Assembly: GCA_965262565.1 (NCBI GenBank)
Contig: CBDHFQ010000029.1
Coordinates: forward strand, 248,001 to 312,000
Direction of reading: 5' to 3'
Source of the DNA: CBDHFQ01 sp965262565
Lineage (GTDB): Bacteria > Bacteroidota > Bacteroidia > J057
Length of the DNA: 64,000 bases
Positions 1-8,218 of this stretch are shown here, piece after piece; positions within the stretch are counted from its first letter, which is position 1, and every line of letters starts with the position of its first letter. The position numbers and the translations under genes are program-made. The notes beneath the pieces were generated by a model. That model was given only the letters and a program-made list of their open reading frames with translations. It was not told where the DNA came from and made no database searches.

Positions 1-50
1 ATTTTAGGATAATTTCCCCAATTACTGACTAATTTTTCTTTGCTATCCAT
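1..50 (-). CDS. N-terminus of FAD-binding oxidase, DprE1-like (partial)
   Basis: Reading the minus strand from the ATG at 48-50 gives 16 codons, MDSKEKLVSNWGNYPK, before the window edge. The SNWGNYP segment resembles the start of decaprenylphosphoryl-beta-D-ribose 2-oxidase (DprE1) and related VAO-type flavoproteins. It begins 7 bases after the gtrA stop, in the same direction as ubiA and gtrA, and DprE1 is a common neighbour of those two. If right, it would oxidise the 2'-hydroxyl of polyprenyl-phosphoribose as half of an epimerisation to the arabinose form. Only 16 residues are visible, so the identification depends largely on context. Confidence 0.5.
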   Translation of the reverse strand, partial: MDSKEKLVSNWGNYPK

Positions 51-57
51 AAAAACA

Positions 58-453
58 TTATGAATTAAATACAAACCTTTTATCTAGAAAATATTTTATC
101 AAATAACCACCTGCTAAGCCTATAGCTCCTCCTATGTATTTAGCTTCCTCAAATGGAAACATAGTGTAGAATGCCCATTCGACTAACATGTAAAATAATG
201 TTGTGTAAATACCCAGGTATGCGTAGATGAAAAAGAATTTACTTTCTTGCTTAACAGACAGAATCTCCTTCTGAAAAACAAAAAACTTATCTAACACATA
301 TTTTAGCAATAGTCCAGCAATTGTACCTAAACCCATTCCTATCCAAAGCTCTAATGGTCCTTCATAAAGCATGGTAAAAAGGTATTGGATAAAGAGGTTT
401 GTCAAGGTAGCCAGAACCGCAAAAATAAAATACTTAAAAATAGGACTTCCCAT
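58..453 (-). CDS. GtrA-family membrane protein
   Basis: A 131-residue, almost wholly hydrophobic protein with four predicted membrane segments (about 5-25, 37-55, 72-92, 103-122). Each half ends in a similar LxKYxLDKxFVF motif (residues 49-60 and 118-129), the internal repeat typical of GtrA/DPMS_TMD proteins. The family includes putative flippases or anchoring partners for polyprenyl-phosphate sugars, and the Mycobacterium homolog Rv3789 works with the arabinogalactan pathway. The start overlaps the last 20 bases of the upstream ubiA-like gene, suggesting translational coupling. Transport of polyprenyl-phosphate pentose or recruitment of partner enzymes is inferred from context. Confidence 0.8.
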   Translation of the reverse strand: MGSPIFKYFIFAVLATLTNLFIQYLFTMLYEGPLELWIGMGLGTIAGLLLKYVLDKFFVFQKEILSVKQESKFFFIYAYLGIYTTLFYMLVEWAFYTMFPFEEAKYIGGAIGLAGGYLIKYFLDKRFVFNS

Positions 454-1342
454 AGATTAATAGTGCGAATGAAAGAATCCACAAAAGAAGTACAATCTGA
501 ATGAATTTGTCCTTATATAATACTTTTGTTGGGCTTTCTGTTTTGTTGAAGACGATAGTTTGTTGCAAATATCTCAGTACTCCCATGAGAACGAAAATGG
601 TGGTAAAATATACATAATCAGATCCTATTCTTTCAACTACTTCTACAGATACGGTATACATAATATATGAAACCACGGTGATCGCTGTCATAAAAACGAT
701 AGACATATCGATAAAGTGGAGACTATACCCTTCTAAAGATTTACGCGTTTTAACCCCTTTGGCTTGCATGCTAAATTCTCCTCTTCTTTTAGCAAATGCG
801 AGAATCATTGCCAACAGGAAAGTCAGAAGTACGATCCACTTAGATATAAGTACATTAGCTGCGACACCTCCAACAATCACTCTTAATAAAAACCCGACTG
901 ATATAATGGTGACATCTATAATAGGTATATGTTTAAGCTTGAAAGAATAAGCGAGATTCATGAAGAAGTATATACCCAGGATCATGATCAATTGATAACT
1001 CAATTGTAGCGAAATAGTAATAGAAATCGCCAATAGTGCAAAAAATATAACCAATCCTTGAGGTTGAGATAGCTCTCCACTCGCTAGAGGCCTGTTTTTC
1101 TTTTCCGGATGCAGGCGATCTTTCTCTATATCTACATAATCATTAATTACATAGATGCTACTCGCTGTTAGAGAAAAAGCAATGAAACCTACAGCTGTAC
1201 TAATTAAGGAAGGAACATCAAGAATCTTTCCTGCAAAAAAAATGGGCAGAAATACAAATAAATTTTTCACCCATTGGTGAACCCGCATTAACCTAAAAAC
1301 GGATGAGATTTTGTAGGTCTTAACTAAATTATCTGTCTGCAT
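434..1342 (-). CDS. UbiA-family polyprenyl-phosphate phosphoribosyltransferase (decaprenyl-phosphate phosphoribosyltransferase-like)
   Basis: A 302-residue integral membrane prenyltransferase with about eight or nine helices. The aspartate-rich catalytic motif reads NDYVDIEKD at residues 67-75 and is followed by H78, P79 and RPLASG at 84-89. This NDxxDxxxDxxHPxKxxRPLAxG pattern is characteristic of the Rv3806c-like branch, which transfers 5-phosphoribose from PRPP to a polyprenyl phosphate, rather than quinone or heme O synthesis enzymes. It is first in a minus-strand operon with gtrA and a DprE1-like gene, matching the logic of the arabinofuranose-donor pathway. Residue M20 of the HQWVKN region is not needed as an alternative start; M1 leaves a plausible cytoplasmic leader. 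Confidence 0.8.
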   Translation of the reverse strand: MQTDNLVKTYKISSVFRLMRVHQWVKNLFVFLPIFFAGKILDVPSLISTAVGFIAFSLTASSIYVINDYVDIEKDRLHPEKKNRPLASGELSQPQGLVIFFALLAISITISLQLSYQLIMILGIYFFMNLAYSFKLKHIPIIDVTIISVGFLLRVIVGGVAANVLISKWIVLLTFLLAMILAFAKRRGEFSMQAKGVKTRKSLEGYSLHFIDMSIVFMTAITVVSYIMYTVSVEVVERIGSDYVYFTTIFVLMGVLRYLQQTIVFNKTESPTKVLYKDKFIQIVLLLWILSFALLIYGKSYF

Positions 1343-2008
1343 ATTATAATAACGGTCGATTTAACTTAATATCCGATTTTTTGTGGACGGATTTAAAATT
1401 CTTCTAACAATTATGTTAAAAATATTACACTTATTATGATCTGTCTTTATGAGAAGAATTGCAGCACAATTTTTGAGCTATAAAGGTGAAAAGAATATTG
1501 GGAGTTCGAAATTTAATTTGCTTAAATGGTATATAAAATCTCCTGACTTGCCAAACAAGATGAATTATCTATCAGTGATTATCAGAAAATTAGTGCAGTT
1601 TCTGGATTAACGAAAAAAATGTAATACAAGAGAAATTGAGATTTTTAATAATTCGATTAATATAGAATGCCCATATATTATAAATTTCTAAAAGATTATG
1701 CCCATTTAGGTAAGATTTTTGCCTATTCATCGGTCAACGACTAATTATTTTTAAAATTCAACTAATTTGCCAATGATTTTTAGTTCTGACCCTTTAGTTA
1801 ACATGTTCAAAAGATTAGGCTTATTATATACTTATATTATATTTTATTTTCCTAGAAAATTGAGGATTGAGATATTTTATTCACTAGTCTTTTTAGGTTA
1901 CGATTCTGAAAATCACCACTTTGTGCATTTAGTTGTTGTGGAATTACATCCTTGAATTAGTACGTAAGTTGTCAAATCTTTTTAGATTTTTTTGGAAAAT
2001 CCTTACTC
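1343..2008. other. AT-rich intergenic region between divergent operons
   Basis: This 666-base gap separates the minus-strand ubiA operon from the plus-strand sugar transferase and must hold both promoters, though no strong consensus promoter was recognised. It contains two short open frames (1449-1613 and 1767-1955) without recognisable motifs, which I do not regard as genes. Just before the 2009 start, AAATCT (1974-1979), a TTTT loop and AGATTT (1984-1989) are followed by more T residues. This is a very weak terminator-like hairpin that could act as a leader attenuator, but its stem has only one G-C pair per arm. Confidence 0.4.
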
Positions 2009-3388
2009 ATGAAAGTTAAAAAACAGCGAGTCATATTCTTTTATATAATTGCAGAGTTATTACTCTTGCACCTCTCTTTCGGACTTGTTTCTTTTTACAA
2101 ATACGGAACAGTTTTCCATTATGGGAATGCGTCCTTGCTATTAATATACAACCTTAGTTGGTTGGCAGTCCTGATGTTCAGGGGTTCACAAACTGTTTAT
2201 ATTAAAGGTAGATTTTCCACTAATGTAAAAGAGCGAATTATTAATGCTTTTCTCTTTTTGGGAATTTCATTCACCTTTATTCTACTGTTTAACCAGGATG
2301 AACTCTCCCGAACCATGATTTTTGGTACGGTAAGTTTATTTTTCCTTCTCAATTCCGCTTTCTTCCTTCTTTCGGGTTATCTGGCAGGAAGTCATTCCAG
2401 AGGAAAGTTTGGTTCCAGGCTCCTCATTTTAGGTGCGGAAGAAAGAGGAAAACAGGTATTGGATTTTACCCTGAAAAATAAACACTTAGGTTACGACGTT
2501 GTGGGGTTTTTGGACGACTATAAAATAGGTAGTAACGGAGTAAATATCATTGGTAAAATACATGATCTCCCTAAAGTTTTGGAAGATAAGTATGTAGATG
2601 AAATAGTCATTGCTTTACCCTCCTACAAAGAAGATGATATAAAATATGTAATGAAGACTGCAGATTATAATGGAATAAGAGTTAATCTCATTCCTGATTT
2701 CATTACATCGTTTAGTAGTTCCTATAAGGCCTATAATATTGATGAACTACCTGTCATAGAAATGCAACAAATTCCATTAGACAGATTTCATAATTTCTTT
2801 ATGAAAAAAGTGTTTGATGTAATTTTCGCCTCAACGGTATTAATTTTACTGTCTCCAATTCTAACCTTAATCGCTATTTTGATAAAGCTGGATTCTAAAG
2901 GCCCTATTTTCTACAAACCAGTTAGAAAAGGGCAACAGGGAAAAGAATTTACCTGCTTTAAATTCAGATCAATGTATGTTGAAAATAGTGATAATCCTTC
3001 AGCTGGAACTCGTTCTACTGTTAAGGATGATCCCCGAATTACCAAAATTGGTAAATATCTCAGGAAATACGATTTAGATGAGCTTCCGCAGTTCATTAAT
3101 GTGTTGAAAGGAGATATGAGTGTGGTAGGGCCTCGTCCACATAGAGTACATCTAAACAATCAGTTACAGAAGATGGTCGATGGGTATATGCTCCGCCACT
3201 ATGTAAAGCCTGGGATAACAGGCTGGGCGCAGGTGAATGGTTGGAGGGGACCTACTGAAACAGAAGAGCAGAAAAGAGAAAGAGTGAAGCATGATTTGTG
3301 GTATGTAACTAACTGGAGCTTTTGGCTTGATATTAAAATAGTTTTCCTTACCGTTTTCAGTAAAAAAACGAGGATAAATGCATTTTAA
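2009..3388 (+). CDS. Polyprenyl-phosphate sugar phosphotransferase (exopolysaccharide initiation, WcaJ/WbaP type)
   Basis: A 459-residue polyisoprenyl-phosphate hexose-1-phosphate transferase. The N-terminal half has four to five membrane segments (about 10-125), then a Rossmann-like CoA-binding-type domain (about 130-250). The C-terminal catalytic bacterial sugar transferase domain (about 263-459) starts with the KKVFDVIFA helix and includes FKFRSMY, DPRITKIGKYLRKYDLDELPQ, GDMSVVGPRPHR and KPGITGWAQVNG. It transfers a sugar-1-phosphate from a nucleotide sugar to undecaprenyl phosphate at the inner membrane, starting repeat-unit assembly. The sugar cannot be read from the sequence. cysC, cysD and cysN follow on the same strand, linking it loosely to PAPS supply. 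Confidence 0.9.
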   Translation: MKVKKQRVIFFYIIAELLLLHLSFGLVSFYKYGTVFHYGNASLLLIYNLSWLAVLMFRGSQTVYIKGRFSTNVKERIINAFLFLGISFTFILLFNQDELSRTMIFGTVSLFFLLNSAFFLLSGYLAGSHSRGKFGSRLLILGAEERGKQVLDFTLKNKHLGYDVVGFLDDYKIGSNGVNIIGKIHDLPKVLEDKYVDEIVIALPSYKEDDIKYVMKTADYNGIRVNLIPDFITSFSSSYKAYNIDELPVIEMQQIPLDRFHNFFMKKVFDVIFASTVLILLSPILTLIAILIKLDSKGPIFYKPVRKGQQGKEFTCFKFRSMYVENSDNPSAGTRSTVKDDPRITKIGKYLRKYDLDELPQFINVLKGDMSVVGPRPHRVHLNNQLQKMVDGYMLRHYVKPGITGWAQVNGWRGPTETEEQKRERVKHDLWYVTNWSFWLDIKIVFLTVFSKKTRINAF

Positions 3389-3547
3389 GCTTTACAAATT
3401 TGGTGTTTGGGAAATAACATTTCTCTCACTTACAAGTAATATTGTCAAAACTACCTTTAGCCCATGAAGAATTTCAGGAGAAATTAGTAACAAAATTTAA
3501 TGATACAATTTGATGATAGCTGTTCGTGAAAATTGCCTGAAAGAATA

Positions 3548-3555
3548 TAAATTTG
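3548..3555 (+). promoter_or_regulatory. Possible Bacteroidota -7 element upstream of cysC
   Basis: TAAATTTG matches the TAnnTTTG -7 consensus of the main Bacteroidota sigma factor and lies 25 bases before the cysC ATG. A properly spaced TTTG -33 element is not obvious, the nearest TTG being only 12 bases upstream, so this is tentative. Confidence 0.3.
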
Positions 3556-3580
3556 CTATATCTTCATTGGGATAAAATTT

Positions 3581-4186
3581 ATGGAAAACATCCACCCTAT
3601 TTTTGATACCATCCTTGCAAGGAGCGATAAAGAGGTTTTTCTCCGTCAACATGCGACTGTTATTTGGTTAACGGGATTATCTGGATCTGGAAAAAGTACT
3701 ATTGCCCGTGCTTTGGAAAAAGAGCTTCATCACAAAGGATTCTTTACCAAATTACTCGATGGTGATAATGTCAGAACGGGTATATGTAAGGATTTAAGCT
3801 TTTCAGCAGAAGATCGCAGAGAGAATATTCGTCGAATATCAGAAGTTGCCAAGCTATTTGTTGAAGGAGGGGTGATATGTCTCTGCTCATTTGTAAGTCC
3901 CACGACAGCCATTAGAGATATAGCAAAATCAATTATAGGAGAAGAGGACTTTCTTGAGGTATATGTTAACGCCTCATTGGAAACGTGCGAGAAGCGAGAT
4001 GTAAAAGGCCTATATCAAAAAGCGAGGGCTGGAAAAATCAAAAACTTTACGGGCATTGACGCACCCTTTGAAGCACCACTAAACCCATTCCTGGAGCTTA
4101 AGACAGATGAAAAGGATATAGATAGCTGCAAGGATGAGCTATTTAAGGCTGTGTTACCCGTTATTTCTTTAAGCGAAAAAGATTGA
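3581..4186 (+). CDS. cysC: Adenylylsulfate kinase
   Basis: A 201-residue APS kinase that phosphorylates adenosine 5'-phosphosulfate with ATP to give PAPS. The Walker A motif GLSGSGKST is at residues 32-40, DGDNVRTGI at 60-68, and the RDVKGLYQKARAGKIKNFTGID lid and substrate segment lies around 148-169. Length is normal for a stand-alone enzyme. It lies about 190 bases after the sugar transferase and is followed by cysD and cysN on the same strand. No cysH, cysI or cysJ is in the window, so the PAPS may serve assimilation through genes elsewhere or sulfation of surface glycans. Confidence 0.95.
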   Translation: MENIHPIFDTILARSDKEVFLRQHATVIWLTGLSGSGKSTIARALEKELHHKGFFTKLLDGDNVRTGICKDLSFSAEDRRENIRRISEVAKLFVEGGVICLCSFVSPTTAIRDIAKSIIGEEDFLEVYVNASLETCEKRDVKGLYQKARAGKIKNFTGIDAPFEAPLNPFLELKTDEKDIDSCKDELFKAVLPVISLSEKD

Positions 4187-4361
4187 TATTTTTGGGCTTT
4201 TGTTCTAAAGGAGCGATTATTCGACTACTATTTTCCCAATTTCTTTTGTTAAACCGTAGGCTTGTACATGGTTTGCACTAAGTGCTATATTATATATAGG
4301 TTCTTTACTAAGAATTATAAACTTTAATACAAAGAGTGATCATTAACAGTTTTCGTTTGGT

Positions 4362-5264
4362 ATGGATTACAGACTAAGTCATTTAGATCAATTAGAAGCT
4401 GAGGCGATTTTCGTAATACGCGAAGCAGCAGCACAATTTGAAAAACCTGTGTTGTTGTTTTCTGGAGGGAAGGATTCTATCACCTTAGCGTACCTTGCTA
4501 GGAAGGCATTCTATCCTTCTAAGATTCCTTTTCCTTTGATGCACATTGACACAGGACATAATTTCGATGAAACGATCATATTCAGGGATAAATTTATCCA
4601 TGATATAGAGGCTCGACTTATCGTTGGTTCTGTTCAGGAAAGTATCAATAGTGGATTAGCCACAGAAGAAAAAGGGCCCAACCCCAGTAGAAACGCTATT
4701 CAGAGCGTTACCTTATTAGAAATGATTGAAAAGCATAAATTTGACGCTTGTTTGGGAGGAGCGAGAAGAGATGAAGAAAAAGCAAGAGCCAAAGAACGCT
4801 TTTTTTCTCACAGAGATGAATTTGGCCAATGGGATCCTAAAAATCAGCGTCCTGAATTATGGGATCTATTCAATGGACACAAGAGAGTAGGGGAAAACTT
4901 TCGCGTATTCCCTATCAGTAACTGGACAGAATTAGATGTGTGGATGTATCTCAAAAGAGAAAATATTGCATTACCTATGTTATATTTTGCCCACAAGCGC
5001 GAAGTTGTCCTCAGAGATGGAGTATTCCTGGCTAAAAGTCCATTTATCACACTAATGAATGGAGAGTCATTTCAGGAAAGAATGATCAGATTCAGAACTA
5101 TTGGAGATTCAACTTGTACAGGAGCTGTTTTGTCTGAAGCTCAGTCTATTGATGAAATTATCGACGAAGTAGCTTCTACCCGTACCACAGAAAGAGGAGG
5201 ACGTGCTGATGATAAGCGTTCTGAAAGTGCGATGGAAGACAGGAAGAAGCAAGGATATTTCTAA
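4362..5264 (+). CDS. cysD: Sulfate adenylyltransferase subunit 2
   Basis: A 300-residue PP-loop ATP pyrophosphatase subunit of ATP sulfurylase. The PP-loop SGGKDS is at residues 34-39. Conserved CysD stretches include HIDTGHNFDE, GGARRDEEKARAKER, NWTELDVWMY and the C-terminal TERGGRADDKRSE region. With the GTPase CysN it converts sulfate and ATP to APS and pyrophosphate, using GTP hydrolysis to drive the reaction. It is separated from cysC by 175 bases and from cysN by 83 bases, so the three may have partly independent expression. Confidence 0.96.
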   Translation: MDYRLSHLDQLEAEAIFVIREAAAQFEKPVLLFSGGKDSITLAYLARKAFYPSKIPFPLMHIDTGHNFDETIIFRDKFIHDIEARLIVGSVQESINSGLATEEKGPNPSRNAIQSVTLLEMIEKHKFDACLGGARRDEEKARAKERFFSHRDEFGQWDPKNQRPELWDLFNGHKRVGENFRVFPISNWTELDVWMYLKRENIALPMLYFAHKREVVLRDGVFLAKSPFITLMNGESFQERMIRFRTIGDSTCTGAVLSEAQSIDEIIDEVASTRTTERGGRADDKRSESAMEDRKKQGYF

Positions 5265-5272
5265 TTCAACTT

Positions 5273-5289
5273 TCTGGCCAAAAGCCAGA
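5273..5289 (+). other. Small hairpin in the cysD-cysN gap
   Basis: TCTGGC (5273-5278) pairs with GCCAGA (5284-5289) across a CAAAA loop, eight bases after the cysD stop. A T-rich stretch begins about 12 bases further on, too far for a classical terminator. It could stabilise the cysD mRNA end or tune expression of cysN, but it may also be chance. Confidence 0.25.
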
Positions 5290-5347
5290 GAATGACAGTC
5301 AATTTTTTATTATTACTTTTTTCAACATTTCTTTTAATTAAGTATTT

Positions 5348-6604
5348 ATGGATTTGCTTAGATTTTCTACTGCTGGAAGCGTAGATGATGGCAAAAGTAC
5401 ACTAATAGGTCGCTTGCTTTACGATACTAAATCCATTTTCGAAGACCAATTAGAATCGATAGAAGTAACAAGCCAACGGAGAGGTGCAGATCAAATAGAC
5501 CTTGCCTTGGTTACTGATGGACTTAAGGCAGAACGCGAACAAGGAATTACCATTGACGTAGCGTATCGTTACTTCGCGACTCCCACAAGAAAGTTTATTC
5601 TTGCAGATACACCTGGCCATATACAGTATACAAGAAATATGGTTACCGGAGCTTCTACCGTCAATCTGGCAATTATATTAATAGATGCCAGAAATGGAGT
5701 GGCAGAGCAAACGAGAAGACATTCTTTTATTGCCTCTCTTTTGGGAATCAAACACTTGGTCGTTGCTATTAATAAAATGGATCTAGTGGATTATTCAGAG
5801 ACAGCCTATACCCAAATAAAAGAAGACTATGAAGCCTTCTCCTCAAAATTAAATGTACCTGACATCAGATTTATTCCTATTAGCGCTCTGAAAGGTGATA
5901 ATGTGGTCAATAGATCTGAAAAAATGCCTTGGTTTCAGGGTTCTCCACTATTATATACCCTTGAAAATGTTCATTTGACCTATGATTACAATTATGTAGA
6001 TTCCAGGTTCCCAGTGCAATATGTGATTCGTCCCCAGTCTGACGAATTTCACGATTACAGAGGGTATGCAGGAAGGGTAGCTGGTGGTGTGTTAAAACCA
6101 GGAGATGAAGTTATCGTTTTACCTTCTGGATTTTCTTCTAAAATTAAATCCATAGATACAATTAATGGGCCTTTAAAAGAAGCATATCCTCCAATGTCTG
6201 TTACCATCAGACTCGAAGATGATATAGATATAAGTCGCGGAGATATGATCATTAAGCCTCAAAACCGACCACAGGTTAGCCAGGATATTGAATTAATGAT
6301 TTGCTGGATGAATGACAAACCATTGAATATAAATGGTAAATATCTATTGCGCCACACCACTAAAGATGCCCGATGCATTATCAAAGATGTAAGATATAAA
6401 GTAGACGTAAATACACTTCATAGAGTGGAAAACGATAAAAATATTGGCTTGAACGATATAGGAAGAATTCTCATTCGCACTTCTTCACCATTATTTTTTG
6501 ACGAATATGCGCGAAACAGAAATACAGGTAGCTTGCTAATCATTGATGAATTTACCCATGAAACACTGGGAGCAGGGATGATTGTCAACAGGCAAGAAAT
6601 ATAA
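5348..6604 (+). CDS. cysN: Sulfate adenylyltransferase subunit 1 (GTPase)
   Basis: A 418-residue EF-Tu-like GTPase, the regulatory subunit of ATP sulfurylase. GTP-binding motifs are GSVDDGKST (10-18), DTPGH (87-91) and NKMD (142-145), followed by beta-barrel domains II and III. It has no C-terminal APS kinase domain, consistent with the separate cysC upstream. The chosen ATG gives only nine residues before the P-loop, shorter than the Enterobacterial leader. It lies tail to tail with the FAD oxidoreductase gene, 20 bases apart. Confidence 0.95.
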   Translation: MDLLRFSTAGSVDDGKSTLIGRLLYDTKSIFEDQLESIEVTSQRRGADQIDLALVTDGLKAEREQGITIDVAYRYFATPTRKFILADTPGHIQYTRNMVTGASTVNLAIILIDARNGVAEQTRRHSFIASLLGIKHLVVAINKMDLVDYSETAYTQIKEDYEAFSSKLNVPDIRFIPISALKGDNVVNRSEKMPWFQGSPLLYTLENVHLTYDYNYVDSRFPVQYVIRPQSDEFHDYRGYAGRVAGGVLKPGDEVIVLPSGFSSKIKSIDTINGPLKEAYPPMSVTIRLEDDIDISRGDMIIKPQNRPQVSQDIELMICWMNDKPLNINGKYLLRHTTKDARCIIKDVRYKVDVNTLHRVENDKNIGLNDIGRILIRTSSPLFFDEYARNRNTGSLLIIDEFTHETLGAGMIVNRQEI

Positions 6605-6624
6605 TCTACGGATAAATATATGGG

Positions 6625-7755
6625 CTAAAGCTGGTTGATCATTTTTTCGGCTAAACCGAATGATAGTGTCATACCAGCTCCTCCTAATCCAGTGACAATA
6701 GTAACATTTTTTTCTGGCCTGCGGATAAATTCCGTATGGCCGGGATACTTGGCATACACACCATACCACCTTTCCTTTATTCGTACAGAAGGAAACAGCG
6801 CAAATCTATCCAGATAATTAAGGATGTATTCATTTACTTCTTCTCTGATAAAAGGATCGAAGGTCCAACCATATTCATGAGAATCTCCGATAATTAATTC
6901 GTTCTTCGCATTCTGAGAAACCATCACGTGAATTCCCCAATCACTGAATTGAGGAGACTCTCGCTTCATCCTTTCTTTGTAAACTGATACACTCCGACAA
7001 TGGCTAAAGGAAGCATAGTGCGAAAGTGTTAAACCACCACATAAAGAAGGCCCTAAACTAAAATTTGTTGGTTGAGGACCTGTTCTCATCATTTGTAATT
7101 TTGATTTTGTAATATGGCTTTGCTTGAATACGGCAGGATAAAGACTTTGGAATTCATCTCCACAACAGACGAAAGCATGTTCAAAAGCCCAAATTCCCTT
7201 TGAAGTACTTAATTTCCCTTTATCTATAGCTAATACTGATGTAGCATAGTGAATCTCAACAGATAAATGAGTGGAAAGCCAATCAGACAGTTTAGTTAAT
7301 ACTTCCCGTGGTTCAACCAGCATCTCTGTCTTACTCCATAAGGCACCCACCAAATGTTTGGGCTGAATTCCATCAGATAATTCAAGGGCTTTTGCTGCAG
7401 AAACTAACTCACAATCATATCCACGATCCGCAGCTGTTTCAATAAATTCAGTAATAATGTCCATTTCATCCTGTTCATATACCAGATGTAAGGATCCATT
7501 TTGATAAAGCCAGAAGTCGGCCCGATGTGAAATGCTATGCCAATGTTCTCTGCTTCTTTTAGCGTGCTCCAGGGAAGGGCCGGAAGCTTGACCGATCGGC
7601 CATATCATTCCAAAATTTCTAATGCTGGCTCCTATACATTCCTCATTCCTTTCAAATACTCCTACCCTATACCCTTTATTAGCTGCCATGTAGGCATGCG
7701 CTAATCCAACTATACCTGCACCCACAATAGCAATATCTAATTGGTTCGCATTCAT
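6625..7755 (-). CDS. FAD-dependent amine oxidoreductase, TIGR03364 type
   Basis: A 376-residue DAO-family flavoprotein. The dinucleotide-binding motif GAGIVGLAHAY lies at residues 11-21 and the SIRNFGMIWPIGQ segment at about 45-57 is typical of the TIGR03364 clade. A C-terminal GLGGAGMTLSFGLAE segment completes FAD binding. Family members are proposed to deaminate aminophosphonates or similar primary amines oxidatively, usually beside a phosphonatase-like hydrolase or phosphonate transporter. None of those is present here, so the substrate is undetermined. The gene is single, convergent with cysN, and preceded by a 463-base gap with a palindrome that may be its operator. Confidence 0.8.
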   Translation of the reverse strand: MNANQLDIAIVGAGIVGLAHAYMAANKGYRVGVFERNEECIGASIRNFGMIWPIGQASGPSLEHAKRSREHWHSISHRADFWLYQNGSLHLVYEQDEMDIITEFIETAADRGYDCELVSAAKALELSDGIQPKHLVGALWSKTEMLVEPREVLTKLSDWLSTHLSVEIHYATSVLAIDKGKLSTSKGIWAFEHAFVCCGDEFQSLYPAVFKQSHITKSKLQMMRTGPQPTNFSLGPSLCGGLTLSHYASFSHCRSVSVYKERMKRESPQFSDWGIHVMVSQNAKNELIIGDSHEYGWTFDPFIREEVNEYILNYLDRFALFPSVRIKERWYGVYAKYPGHTEFIRRPEKNVTIVTGLGGAGMTLSFGLAEKMINQL

Positions 7756-7822
7756 TTCCTTAGTATTTTATTTAGCCGTTAGTTATGATCTCCTACTAAT
7801 CAATCATCTTAAGGGCACTTTG

Positions 7823-7842
7823 TTCCGGAAAATTCTCCGGAA
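7823..7842. promoter_or_regulatory. Palindromic site upstream of the FAD oxidase gene (possible operator)
   Basis: TTCCGGA at 7823-7829 is repeated inverted as TCCGGAA at 7836-7842; the 20-base unit around central AATT is palindromic except for one mismatched pair. It lies 68 bases upstream of the oxidase start codon on the minus strand and is GC-richer than its surroundings. Dyad symmetry of two DNA turns suggests a dimeric regulator site. No regulator gene is adjacent. Confidence 0.35.
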
Positions 7843-8147
7843 TAATAGTATTTACCTTGTTAAATTTTTGGGACATCTGAGTGGGATGGGATATTTGGTG
7901 CCAATGGGATATGGGAATCAAGCTCTTTAATCTAGGTGCAGAATATGCTTAACACGAACTAAACGGAGGGCTTCATTAATATTTTTCTGGTCAATAAGTT
8001 AGGATAGATATACCGTTCGATTAAATGCAGAATTGCTTATTATCAACATTCTCTCTATAAGTCCGTTTTCGCCTGAATCATTGGCCCAAATCCTCAAAAA
8101 ATGGGGTACAAATTAATAGAACATAAGCACCACCTTTTAACATATGC

Positions 8148-8166
8148 CTTCTAAATTATTTAGAAG
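8148..8166. repeat. Inverted repeat after the response-regulator flavoprotein gene
   Basis: CTTCTAAAT (8148-8156), one central T, and ATTTAGAAG (8158-8166) form a perfect 19-base inverted repeat about 52 bases downstream of the minus-strand stop. It could form a 7-base stem with a 5-base loop. There is no U-run in the right position, so a simple intrinsic terminator is unlikely; an operator or mRNA-end hairpin is possible. Confidence 0.3.
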
Positions 8167-8218
8167 AGATAAGTTTCACCAGGAAGGAAAAACACTTTCT
8201 AATGAGATAAATATAGAA

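Larger units (their letters stand above)
7756..8218. other. Intergenic region with two palindromes
   Basis: This 463-base gap lies between the response-regulator flavoprotein gene, which ends at 8219, and the FAD oxidase, which starts at 7755, both on minus. It therefore holds the 3' end of one transcript and the promoter of the other. No coding region was found. Two inverted repeats, 7823-7842 and 8148-8166, are listed separately; the rest shows no recognisable structure. Confidence 0.5.

Noticed and set aside
1449..1613. 54-codon open frame beginning MRRIAAQFLSYKGEK
   Set aside because: Too short and not recognisable; could be a remnant, but nothing supports it as a gene.
1767..1955. 62-codon open frame upstream of the sugar transferase
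   Set aside because: No motif, no plausible ribosome-binding context, odd composition, and it lies in a low-complexity AT-rich promoter gap.
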